Shown here piece by piece: positions 51,503 through 58,378 of a DNA stretch of 64,000 nucleotides. Below the pieces are notes generated by a model that ran no database searches, was not told the DNA's origin, and worked only from the letters and a program-made list of their open reading frames with translations. A program made the position numbers and the translations under genes. This stretch comes from Cryobacterium lactosi (GTDB taxonomy: Bacteria; Actinomycetota; Actinomycetes; Actinomycetales; Microbacteriaceae), in contig NZ_SOHM01000018.1 of the NCBI RefSeq assembly GCF_004403945.1, positions 107,409 through 171,408 on the forward strand, given 5' to 3'. Each line of letters opens with the position of its first letter. Position 1 is the stretch's first letter.

Positions 51503-51988
51503 CTAGGAGCGCGGCTTGAGCTCGTCGGTGATGTCGGCCACCGTGGCGTCGTAGGCGGCGATCAGCTTGTCGGCGTCGACGAACGCGGAGTAACCCTGCT
51601 CCCCCGCGCCCATGGCCACCCGGGTGCCGCGCATCCGCTCGTCGGCGAACACCGGCCAGGCGGTGCTGCTGCCCAACGGGGTGATGGTGCCGCGGGAGTA
51701 GCCGGTAGCGGCCAGTGCCAGGTCTTCGTGCGGCAGGGAGAGCTTGTTCACGCCCACGAGTGCACGCAGCTTGGCCCAGCTGATCTGCCGGTCGCCGGGC
51801 ACGAGCACGAAGATGTAGTCCCCGTCGTGGCGCTTCACCACGAGCGACTTCACGATGCCGCACGGCTCCAGACCCAGCAGCCGGGCCGCACTCTCGAGGC
51901 TGTCGGCGGCAGGGCGCTCGACGATGTCGATCTCGAGTCCGCGCGCCCGCGCATCCGTTTCGACCCGTTCGCGCCCTGTGTCAGCCAT
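51503..51988 (-). CDS. YbaK/EbsC-family aminoacyl-tRNA deacylase
   Basis: 161 residues, one YbaK domain. The catalytic Lys is in GIVKSLVVKRHDGDY. Other landmarks are LSLPHEDLALAATGYSRGTITPLG, where the G-x-(T/S)-P-x-G signature (ITPLG) occurs, and a C-terminal DADKLIAAYDATVADI helix. Such proteins hydrolyse mischarged Cys-, Ala- or Pro-tRNA. ATG 51988 is preferred over a TTG at 52000, and a weak TTGACT hexamer lies 6 nt before it. Confidence 0.9.
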   Translation of the reverse strand: MADTGRERVETDARARGLEIDIVERPAADSLESAARLLGLEPCGIVKSLVVKRHDGDYIFVLVPGDRQISWAKLRALVGVNKLSLPHEDLALAATGYSRGTITPLGSSTAWPVFADERMRGTRVAMGAGEQGYSAFVDADKLIAAYDATVADITDELKPRS

Positions 51989-52035
51989 GCCTCGAGTCAA
52001 CCATGCGCGTGGGTGCCGGTGCCAGCGAGCCGGGG

Positions 52036-53325
52036 TCAGCCGAGGATCGCCCAGCCGTGCGGCGGCACCGTGTGCCCGGCCGGGGTGCGGTCGGCGGTGC
52101 CGGCGAGACGCTCAGCATCCGTGGTCACCGGCAGGGCCTCGTCGCTCAGGTTGAGCGCCACGACCAGGCGGTGGATGCCGTCGGTCACCTCGTACACGTA
52201 GGCGGTATTGGTCAGTGCCAACGGCTTGCTCGTCGCCGTGTGCAGCCACGGGTGCCGGCGGCGCAGGCCAATCAGTTCCTGGTACAGCGTGAAGGTGGCC
52301 GCGGCGAGGGGTTCCTGGTCCGCGGGCGGCAGCTCGGCCGGAGTCGCCGGGTAGGCGGGGCGGATGGCGTCGTCGCCGCCGGCGCGCTGCTCCTTCACGG
52401 CTTGGAGGCCCCGTTCGTCGCCGTAGTAGATCGCCGGGGTGCCGCCCAGGGTGAGCAGCAGCACCAGGGCGTGCGGGTGGTGGCGCTCGTCAGAGATCTG
52501 GCTGGCCAGCCGGGTCACGTCGTGGTTGCCCACGAAGGTGTACGGCACGAAGGAGCCGAGAAACGCGGTGTGCCGGGTGAGCGCCCAGTCCAGTTCGAAG
52601 AAGTTGCGTTCGTCGATCGCGTGCCAGATCGCCTGCCACAGCTCGTACTGGGTGACGGTGTCGACCCCGGATGCGGCGACGAAGCCGGCGTAGTCGCCGT
52701 GCAGCACCTCGCCCATCACGTACACCTCGGGGTGCCGCTCGCGCACCCTCGGCAGCACGCCCGCCCAGAACTCCGCTGGCATCGCGTAGGCCGCGTCGAG
52801 CCGCCAGGCGTCGATGCCGCGGTCGAGCCAGTAAGTCATCACCTCGGTGACCAGGTTCGTGACGGCCGGGTTCTCGTGGTTGAGGGTGACCAGGGCGTCG
52901 TGACCCTCGAAGGCCACCAGCTCGCCGGTCTCGCTGCGGCGGAACAGGGCGTTCTCGGGCGCGGCCGGGTCGGCCAGGGCCGTTCTTAGCGGGGCGAATT
53001 CCCGGCCCACGTGGTTGAACACACCGTCGAGCATCACCCGGATGCCGCGCCGGCCGCACTCGGCGATGAGGTGCTCGAGGTCGGCGGTGTCGCCCAGCCT
53101 CGGGTCCACCTGGAAGTAGTCGATGGTGTCGTAGCCGTGGGTGCTCGAGGCGAAGACCGGGCCGAGGGCCAAGCCGTTGGCGCCGAGGTCGAGCAGGTAG
53201 TCCAGCCAGGATTCGATCTGGCGCAGCCGGTGCGTGGGGGTGCGGTCGACCCCGGTGGTGTCGGCGCCCACGAAACCCAGTGGGTACACGTGCCACCAGA
53301 TCACGTGTTCGGTCCAGTCAGCCAC
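52036..53325 (-). CDS. Alpha-amylase-family glycosidase (GH13)
   Basis: 429 residues, compact for GH13. Conserved region I is LDGVFNHVG, region II GIDAWRLDAAYA with nucleophile Asp177, region III YVMGEVLHG with acid Glu206, and region IV FVGNHDVTR. The short C-terminal beta domain ends HTVPPHGWAILG. There is no signal peptide, so it should act on cytoplasmic maltodextrins or related alpha-glucans. It could be a maltogenic amylase/cyclomaltodextrinase-like enzyme; subfamily not assignable by eye. GTG start preceded by TAGGGT at 6 nt. Confidence 0.92.
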   Translation of the reverse strand: MADWTEHVIWWHVYPLGFVGADTTGVDRTPTHRLRQIESWLDYLLDLGANGLALGPVFASSTHGYDTIDYFQVDPRLGDTADLEHLIAECGRRGIRVMLDGVFNHVGREFAPLRTALADPAAPENALFRRSETGELVAFEGHDALVTLNHENPAVTNLVTEVMTYWLDRGIDAWRLDAAYAMPAEFWAGVLPRVRERHPEVYVMGEVLHGDYAGFVAASGVDTVTQYELWQAIWHAIDERNFFELDWALTRHTAFLGSFVPYTFVGNHDVTRLASQISDERHHPHALVLLLTLGGTPAIYYGDERGLQAVKEQRAGGDDAIRPAYPATPAELPPADQEPLAAATFTLYQELIGLRRRHPWLHTATSKPLALTNTAYVYEVTDGIHRLVVALNLSDEALPVTTDAERLAGTADRTPAGHTVPPHGWAILG

Positions 53326-53331
53326 GCCTCG

Positions 53332-53337
53332 ACCCTA
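53332..53337 (-). promoter_or_regulatory. Candidate -10 of the GH13 gene
   Basis: Minus-strand TAGGGT, CGAGGC, GTG 53325. Confidence 0.5.
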
Positions 53338-53385
53338 TCGCGGCCCAACCCACGTCGGGCCGACCGGATGCGTGTGCCGGGAACG

Positions 53386-53420
53386 AGAAAAGGACCGGGG
53401 CCGTGAGGCTTCCGATCCTT
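53386..53420 (-). terminator. Rho-independent terminator of tRNA-Thr
   Basis: On the minus strand AAGGATCGG and CCGGTCCTT form a 9-bp stem with one T-G wobble, followed at once by TTCTCG (TTTTCTC including the stem end). It begins 3 nt after the CCA end of the tRNA. Confidence 0.75.
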
Positions 53421-53422
53421 GA

Positions 53423-53498
53423 TGGGGCCGCCTATCAGAATCGAACTGATGACCTATTCATTACGAGTGAATCGCTCTACCAACTGAGCTAAGGCGGC
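53423..53498 (-). tRNA. tRNA-Thr (anticodon CGT)
   Basis: The cloverleaf is complete: acceptor GCCGCCT/AGGCGGC, D-stem GCTC/GAGC with AGTTGGTA loop, anticodon stem ATTCA/TGAAT with loop CTCGTAA (anticodon CGT, reading ACG), 5-nt variable loop and TTCGATT T-loop with stem ATCAG/CTGAT. CCA is encoded. Position 73 reads C, which is unusual for a threonine tRNA (A or U expected). Confidence 0.97.
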
Positions 53499-53550
53499 GT
53501 GAGACCGAATACTTCCTTGCGAAAGACGCCCGGTGACACAGCATCCAAGC

Positions 53551-54189
53551 TTAGTCGGTCGGAGAGGTCACGGTGTACAGCTCCTGAAAGGATTTGGCGA
53601 CCCAGGCCGAGAGCGGGGTGCAATCATCCGCTTCGGCCCAGCATCGCCAGGCGTGCCGGGTGGCGGCCATGGCGATCAGGGTGAGCAGCAGCGCCCGCTG
53701 GGCCAGGGCCCGGGGGTCCTCGCCCAGGTGCGGGTCGTCGGCGGTGAGCCGGCGCTCCACGATCTGCTGCAGGCCGGCTTCGAAGTTGCGCAGGGTGGCC
53801 ATCCGCATGGTGAACAGGTGGCTGTTGTCTTTCATCACCGCGCGCCGCAGCTCGTGGATCTCGCGGTCGCCGTCGGTGTTCTGCAGGCTCCGGCCGATGA
53901 GGGTGGCCAGGTCGGTCATCACATCGGCACCGGCGCCCGCGGTGATGAACCGCTCGATGTCGGCGTCGCAGGCCAGCTCCAGTTCGTCGCCGACCAGAGC
54001 GGAATCCTTGGAGGCGAAGTAGTTGAAGAAGGTGCGCGGCGAGATCTCGGCCACCCGGCTGATCTCGTCGATCGTCACCTTGTCGATACTCCGCTGGGCA
54101 CACAGGGTGAGCACCGCGCGCTGGATCTCCCGGCGGGTGGCCAGGCGTTTCCGCTCGCGCAGGCCCGGTTCATCAGCTGCGGCGGCCAT
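53551..54189 (-). CDS. TetR/AcrR-family transcriptional regulator
   Basis: 212 residues. The N-terminal HTH covers about residues 12-60 (RKRLATRREIQRAVLTLCAQR, TIDEISRVAEISPRTFFNYF). The C-terminal alpha domain carries several Trp/Cys near the end (HAWRCWAEADDCTPL). It starts 3 nt after the end of the peptidase-like hydrolase gene, in the same direction, so both are one operon. It may control that operon or an unlinked efflux system; no divergent target is present. Confidence 0.9.
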   Translation of the reverse strand: MAAAADEPGLRERKRLATRREIQRAVLTLCAQRSIDKVTIDEISRVAEISPRTFFNYFASKDSALVGDELELACDADIERFITAGAGADVMTDLATLIGRSLQNTDGDREIHELRRAVMKDNSHLFTMRMATLRNFEAGLQQIVERRLTADDPHLGEDPRALAQRALLLTLIAMAATRHAWRCWAEADDCTPLSAWVAKSFQELYTVTSPTD

Positions 54190-54192
54190 GAC

Positions 54193-55725
54193 TCAACACA
54201 TCGGGTCGGCCGTGGGCACGGTGCCGTCGATGAGGTAGGTGTCGACGGCGTCGTTCACGCAGGCGTTGGACTTGTTGTACGCGGTGTGGCCCTCGCCCTC
54301 GTAGGTGACGAGCTGGCCGCTATCGAGCTGCTCGGCCAGGTTCTGCGCCCACACGTAGGGGGTGGCCGGGTCGTTCGTGGTGCCCACGACAAGGATCGGG
54401 GCGGCGCCGGAGGCGTGGATCTCCTGGCGTTCGCCGGTGAAGGCGTACGGCCAGTTGGCACAGGAGATGTCGCCGAAGGCCATGTACTTGCCGATGGTCG
54501 GGGCGATCTGTTCGATCTGGGCGGCTTCGGCGCGCATGGCTGCGGGGTCGTCGTTGTACGCGTAGTCCACGCAGTTGATGGCCATGAACGCCTCGGTGGA
54601 GTTGTCGGCGTAGCTGCCGTCGGGGTTGCGGCCGTTGTACCCGTCGGCGAACTGCATGGCGCCGTCGGCGCTGCCCTGCAGCACACTTTCGAACATGTCG
54701 CTGAGGTTGGGCCACGCTGTGGCCTGGTACAGCGGGTAGATGATCGCGGTGAGCAGCGCGTTGGCGCCGAGCTGGCGGCCGTCGGTGGCGGTGATCGGGC
54801 TGGCATCCACCGACGCCAGCAGGGCACCGATCGTGGCCATGGCGTCGTCGACGGTGCCCTCGAACGGGCACTCCGTGCCGGCCAGGCAGTCGGTGAGGTA
54901 GGCGCGCAGCGCGTTCTCGAAGCCAAGCGCCTGGGTGCTGGTCACCTCGAAGTTGCTGGTGGACGGGTCCAGCGCGCCGTCCAGCACGAGCCGGCCGACC
55001 TTGTCGGGGTACAGCTCGGCGTAGGTGGCGCCCAGGAAGGTGCCGTAGGAGAAGCCCAGGTAGTTCAGTTCGGTGTCACCGAGCACGGCGCGCATCAGGT
55101 CGAGGTCGCGGGCGGCGCTCTGGGTGTCGACCTCGCCGAGCAGGGCTCCGGTCTTGTCGGTGCAGGCGGCGGCGAAGTCGGTGGCGCTGGTTTCCAGTTC
55201 CTGGATCCAGGCGTCGCTGCCGCGTTCGGCGTCGGCGATGCCGTAGAGGTACTCGTCCATCTGGGCGGGTTCGTAGCAGGCCACGGCCGAGGACCGGCCG
55301 ACCCCGCGCGGGTCGAATCCGACGATGTCGTAGCGTTCCTGCAGTGCGGCGCTGGTGGCGTAGTCGACGGATTCCTTGACGAAGTCGTAGCCGGAGCCGC
55401 CGGGGCCGCCGGGGTTGACCAGCAGCGAGCCGAGCCGGTCGCCTGTGGCCGGCTGGCGCACCAGGGCCAGGTCCGCCGAGCCGGCGGCCGGGTCGTCCCA
55501 GTCGAGCGGGGTGGACACCGTGGTGCACTGCATGCCGTTGTCGCAGTCGGACCAGGCCAACACCTGGCTGTAGAACGAATCGAGCGACGCGTCGACCTTC
55601 TCGCCGGTGGGCGTGGAGGTGGACGGTGCGGGCTGCGGCATGAACCACGGCACGCACCCGGTCAGGCCGAGCGTCACTGCCACCGCGGCCGCCATGGTCG
55701 TGAGTACGCGAGAGCGCTTGGTCAC
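54193..55725 (-). CDS. Secreted alpha/beta hydrolase, tripeptidyl aminopeptidase (TAP/SlpD) type
   Basis: About 510 residues. The signal/lipobox segment is VLTTMAAAVAVTLGLTGCVPW (LTGC, so probably a lipoprotein). The oxyanion motif VNPGGPGGSGYDF, nucleophile elbow LGFSYGTFLGATYAELYP and late VGTTNDPATPY and GEGHTAY (Asp and His) define the triad. A TAP-like C-terminal domain holds the last two. These enzymes cleave N-terminal tripeptides outside the cell. GTG 55725 is chosen because AGAGGAA lies upstream; the longer frame has no ribosome site. It is 44 nt after holB and may be cotranscribed. Confidence 0.92.
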   Translation of the reverse strand: MTKRSRVLTTMAAAVAVTLGLTGCVPWFMPQPAPSTSTPTGEKVDASLDSFYSQVLAWSDCDNGMQCTTVSTPLDWDDPAAGSADLALVRQPATGDRLGSLLVNPGGPGGSGYDFVKESVDYATSAALQERYDIVGFDPRGVGRSSAVACYEPAQMDEYLYGIADAERGSDAWIQELETSATDFAAACTDKTGALLGEVDTQSAARDLDLMRAVLGDTELNYLGFSYGTFLGATYAELYPDKVGRLVLDGALDPSTSNFEVTSTQALGFENALRAYLTDCLAGTECPFEGTVDDAMATIGALLASVDASPITATDGRQLGANALLTAIIYPLYQATAWPNLSDMFESVLQGSADGAMQFADGYNGRNPDGSYADNSTEAFMAINCVDYAYNDDPAAMRAEAAQIEQIAPTIGKYMAFGDISCANWPYAFTGERQEIHASGAAPILVVGTTNDPATPYVWAQNLAEQLDSGQLVTYEGEGHTAYNKSNACVNDAVDTYLIDGTVPTADPMC

Positions 55726-55769
55726 TGGGTTCCTCTTCTCTGGTGCATCGGCGGCCGGCTGAGGCGCCG

Positions 55770-56972
55770 TCACCGTCGGATCATCGATACCAGCATGGCC
55801 TCAAGGGCCAACGCCGGTGCCACGTTCGCTTCAATTCTTTGTCTGGCCAGGGCAATCGCATCCATCGTCGCCACCGTGGTCGCCGGCGGGCAGGCCCCGG
55901 CGGCGCGGCGCAACTCGGGCAGCAGTTCGAGGTTGATGATGGTGCTGTCCCGGCCCAGCTGCATCATCATCACGTCGCGGTAGAGCGAGGTGAGGTCGAC
56001 CAGGATGCGGTCGATGCCGTCGCGCAGGCTGCGGGTGGCGCGGCGTTTCTGGTCGTCTTCGAGGTTCTTGATCTGGCTCCGCAGAGCGGGCGGCACCGAC
56101 TGTCCGGGTTCCACGCCGAGCGAGCGCAGCACGCCCTCTCGTTCGGCGGCATCCCGCTCGATGGTGATCGCCTTGGCGTCGTCACCGGCGATGGCGAGCA
56201 GCCGGGCGGCGGCGTTGACCGCGCTGGACACCCCGGTGAGGCCGAGGGCGGCGCGGAGGGTTTCCTCGCGGCGGGCGCGGGCCTCGGCGTTGGTGGCCAG
56301 CCGCAGGGCCATGCCGATGTGGCTCTGCGCTTCGCGGGCGGCCCGTTCGGCGACGGCCGGGTCCACGCCGGTGCGACGGATGAGCAGCTCGGCGACCGCG
56401 TCGATGCTCGGCACCCGCAGGCGCACGGTGCGCACCCGGGAGCGGATCGTGGGCAGCAGGTCGGCCTCGCTGGGGGCGCAGAGGATCCACACGGTGCGCT
56501 CCGGCGGCTCCTCGAGCGCCTTGAGCAGCACGTTGGAGGTGCGCTCCACCATGCGGTCGGCATCCTCGACGACCACGACGCGGTAGCGACCCACCGACGG
56601 GGAGTACTGGGACCGGGCCACGGCTTCCTTGACGGAGTCCATCTTGATGATGACGCCCTCGGTGCTGAGCACGGTGAGGTCGGGGTGGGTGCGGGCGTCG
56701 ACGAGCCTCTTCGTGGACTCGTCGCCCTTCGCGGTGCCGGGGCTGAGCAGCGCGGTCGCGAACGCGAACGCCAGGTTGGAGCGGCCGGAGCCGGGCGGCC
56801 CGGTGATCAGCCAGGCGTGGGTCATCGACGAGGACGTGCTCGGGGCAGTGGCGGGCGCATCCGTGTCAGTCTCGGGGCGCTCCAGCGTGGCGACCGCTCC
56901 CGGGCGCTCGGCGGCGGCACGGAAGATGGCGATCGCCTCTGCTTGACCCGTCAGGTCGTCCCACACTGCCAT
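55770..56972 (-). CDS. holB: DNA polymerase III subunit delta'
   Basis: 400 residues of the clamp-loader family. P-loop-like GPPGSGRSNLAFAFATAL, sensor-1 region ALEEPPERTVWILCAPSEADLLPTIRSR and the DnaX-like VVVEDADRMVERTSNVLLKALE identify it. It is a structural part of the complex that loads the beta clamp. Notably, where a zinc module of four Cys normally follows the P-loop helix, the sequence reads LLSPGTAKGDESTKRLVDARTHPDL with no Cys. TAGCCT lies 6 nt before the ATG. The usual neighbour tmk is present but separated by a VOC gene and two palindromes. Confidence 0.95.
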   Translation of the reverse strand: MAVWDDLTGQAEAIAIFRAAAERPGAVATLERPETDTDAPATAPSTSSSMTHAWLITGPPGSGRSNLAFAFATALLSPGTAKGDESTKRLVDARTHPDLTVLSTEGVIIKMDSVKEAVARSQYSPSVGRYRVVVVEDADRMVERTSNVLLKALEEPPERTVWILCAPSEADLLPTIRSRVRTVRLRVPSIDAVAELLIRRTGVDPAVAERAAREAQSHIGMALRLATNAEARARREETLRAALGLTGVSSAVNAAARLLAIAGDDAKAITIERDAAEREGVLRSLGVEPGQSVPPALRSQIKNLEDDQKRRATRSLRDGIDRILVDLTSLYRDVMMMQLGRDSTIINLELLPELRRAAGACPPATTVATMDAIALARQRIEANVAPALALEAMLVSMIRR

Positions 56973-56978
56973 TCGTCA

Positions 56979-56984
56979 AGGCTA
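56979..56984 (-). promoter_or_regulatory. Candidate -10 of holB
   Basis: Minus-strand TAGCCT, TGACGA, ATG 56972. Confidence 0.55.
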
Positions 56985-57025
56985 CCCGGAGCCGGTGACA
57001 GCCGGGTGCGGATACCGTGCGATGC

Positions 57026-57082
57026 CGAGAGGACAGTTGCGGCCAGTCACGCGCCCACACACTGGCCCCAAGTGACTTCTCG
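57026..57082. repeat. Family C palindrome, copy C2
   Basis: Arms CGAGAGGACAGTTGCGGCCA... and ...TGGCCCCAAGTGACTTCTCG pair over about 22 nt with four mismatches. The centre is CACGCGCCCACAC. Confidence 0.88.
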
Positions 57083-57097
57083 CGTTCGGGCCCCTCC

Positions 57098-57156
57098 GCG
57101 AGTTGACAGTTGCGGCCAGTCAGACGCCCGCCAACTGGCCCCAACTGGCGTCTCGC
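57098..57156. repeat. Family C palindrome, copy C3
   Basis: Begins 15 nt after C2 in the same orientation: GCGAGTTGACAGTTGCGGCC... and ...GGCCCCAACTGGCGTCTCGC. The two arms share GACAGTTGCGGCCAGTCA with C2. The tandem is more diverged than C4-C5. Confidence 0.88.
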
Positions 57157-57282
57157 GCAGACCCGCGACAGCGGTGTCGCACCCGACTTGCGGAAGAGTT
57201 CCTCTTGAGCGCCCGCGAAGGGGCACATCGCGGCAACTCGCGGGGCGGGCGATCCGCAGCGGGGCGAGTGCGACAGGCAGGC

Positions 57283-57714
57283 TCAGCCGAAGCTGACGGT
57301 GCCGTCGGCACCGATCTGCCAGCCGGGGTTGTGCGCGATCTCCCAGATGATGCCGCCGGGGGCTTGCACGTGGGCGTGGAAAATCCCGCCGAAGGCGCCC
57401 GGCTGAGGCGCTTTGAGCACAGTGCCGCCGGCGGCGGTCATGGCGACGACGACGGCGTGCACCTCGGCCGGGCTCTCCACGTTGTGCGACAGGGTCACCC
57501 CCGAAACCGACCCGTGGCTCGGCCCGGTGCCCAGGTCCTCGGCGAATTTGTCGGCGTCGAAGAGGCCGAGCACGGCGCCAGGGGCTACCTGGAAGAAGAT
57601 GATCTCGCCGGGCACGTCGATCAGCGGCACCCAGCCCAGGGCAGCGACGTAGAACGCGCGCGCCACATCCAGATCCGGTGTGGCGACGGTGATGAAGTGC
57701 ACGTTCTGCTTCAT
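57283..57714 (-). CDS. VOC-family (glyoxalase/bleomycin-resistance fold) protein
   Basis: 143 residues with two beta-alpha-beta-beta-beta units: [24 protein letters not shown] first and [20 protein letters not shown] second. The metal-ligand positions (His near residue 6, Glu in IIWEIAHN) are plausible. This is a dioxygenase/glyoxalase-like fold of unknown substrate. It starts 13 nt after the tmk stop and so belongs to the topA-tmk transcript, yet it has no obvious link to DNA metabolism. Confidence 0.87.
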   Translation of the reverse strand: MKQNVHFITVATPDLDVARAFYVAALGWVPLIDVPGEIIFFQVAPGAVLGLFDADKFAEDLGTGPSHGSVSGVTLSHNVESPAEVHAVVVAMTAAGGTVLKAPQPGAFGGIFHAHVQAPGGIIWEIAHNPGWQIGADGTVSFG

Positions 57715-57727
57715 GGGCGCGCGGCGT

Positions 57728-58378
57728 TCAGCTGAGCAGGGCGGCGACGCGGGTGCGGATGAGCGCAGCCAGCTCGTCGATCGGCAGCGACGCATCCAGC
57801 ACCAGGAAACGATCCGGCTCGGCGGCGGCGAGGTCGAGGAAGGCGGCGCGCACGCGGGCGTGGAACTCGCCCTTCTCGGCTTCGAGCCTGTCGAAGACCT
57901 TGTCGTCGGCGTCGAGGCGCGCGCGCGCGGCGGTCTCGTCGAGGTCGAGCAGCAGCGTGAGGTGCGGAAGCAGCCCCTCGACCGCCCAGAGCGAGAGGTC
58001 GCGCACCTCGGTGCCACCGAGCACCCGGCCGGCGCCCTGGTAGGCCACGGAGGAGTCGAGATAACGGTCCTGGAGCACGATCTCGCCGCGGGCCAGCGCC
58101 GGACGCACCAGCGTGGCGATGTGCTGGGCCCGGTCGGCGGCGTAGAGCAGGGCCTCGGCGCGGGGCGAGACCTCGCCGCGGTGGTGCAGCACGATCTCGC
58201 GGATGGCGACGCCCACCTCGGTGCCGCCGGGTTCGCGGGTGCGCACCACGGTGCGCCCCTGGGCCTGCAGCCATTCGCCGAGCAGCTGCGCCTGGGTGCT
58301 CTTGCCCGACCCGTCGCCACCCTCGAGGGTGATGAACAGGCCGGGCGTCACCGGTGCGGTTGGTGCTGTGGTGCTCAC
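57728..58378 (-). CDS. tmk: Thymidylate kinase
   Basis: 216 residues. P-loop [21 protein letters not shown] motif [18 protein letters not shown] and lid-region [11 protein letters not shown] are typical. It phosphorylates dTMP to dTDP. The GTG start overlaps the topA stop by 4 nt (translational coupling), so it depends on the topA promoter or an internal one. Confidence 0.96.
   Translation of the reverse strand: MSTTAPTAPVTPGLFITLEGGDGSGKSTQAQLLGEWLQAQGRTVVRTREPGGTEVGVAIREIVLHHRGEVSPRAEALLYAADRAQHIATLVRPALARGEIVLQDRYLDSSVAYQGAGRVLGGTEVRDLSLWAVEGLLPHLTLLLDLDETAARARLDADDKVFDRLEAEKGEFHARVRAAFLDLAAAEPDRFLVLDASLPIDELAALIRTRVAALLS

Larger units (their letters stand above)
56973..57282. other. 310-nt intergenic region with two tandem palindromes
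   Basis: It holds the holB -10 (TAGCCT, minus 56979-56984) and the C2-C3 palindromes. The rest (57157-57282) is GC-rich with no gene or clear signal. Confidence 0.75.

Noticed and set aside
53533..55983. 816-codon plus-strand frame across TetR and hydrolase genes
   Set aside because: Gly/Val/Arg-rich antisense translation; it would run over three well-supported minus-strand genes.
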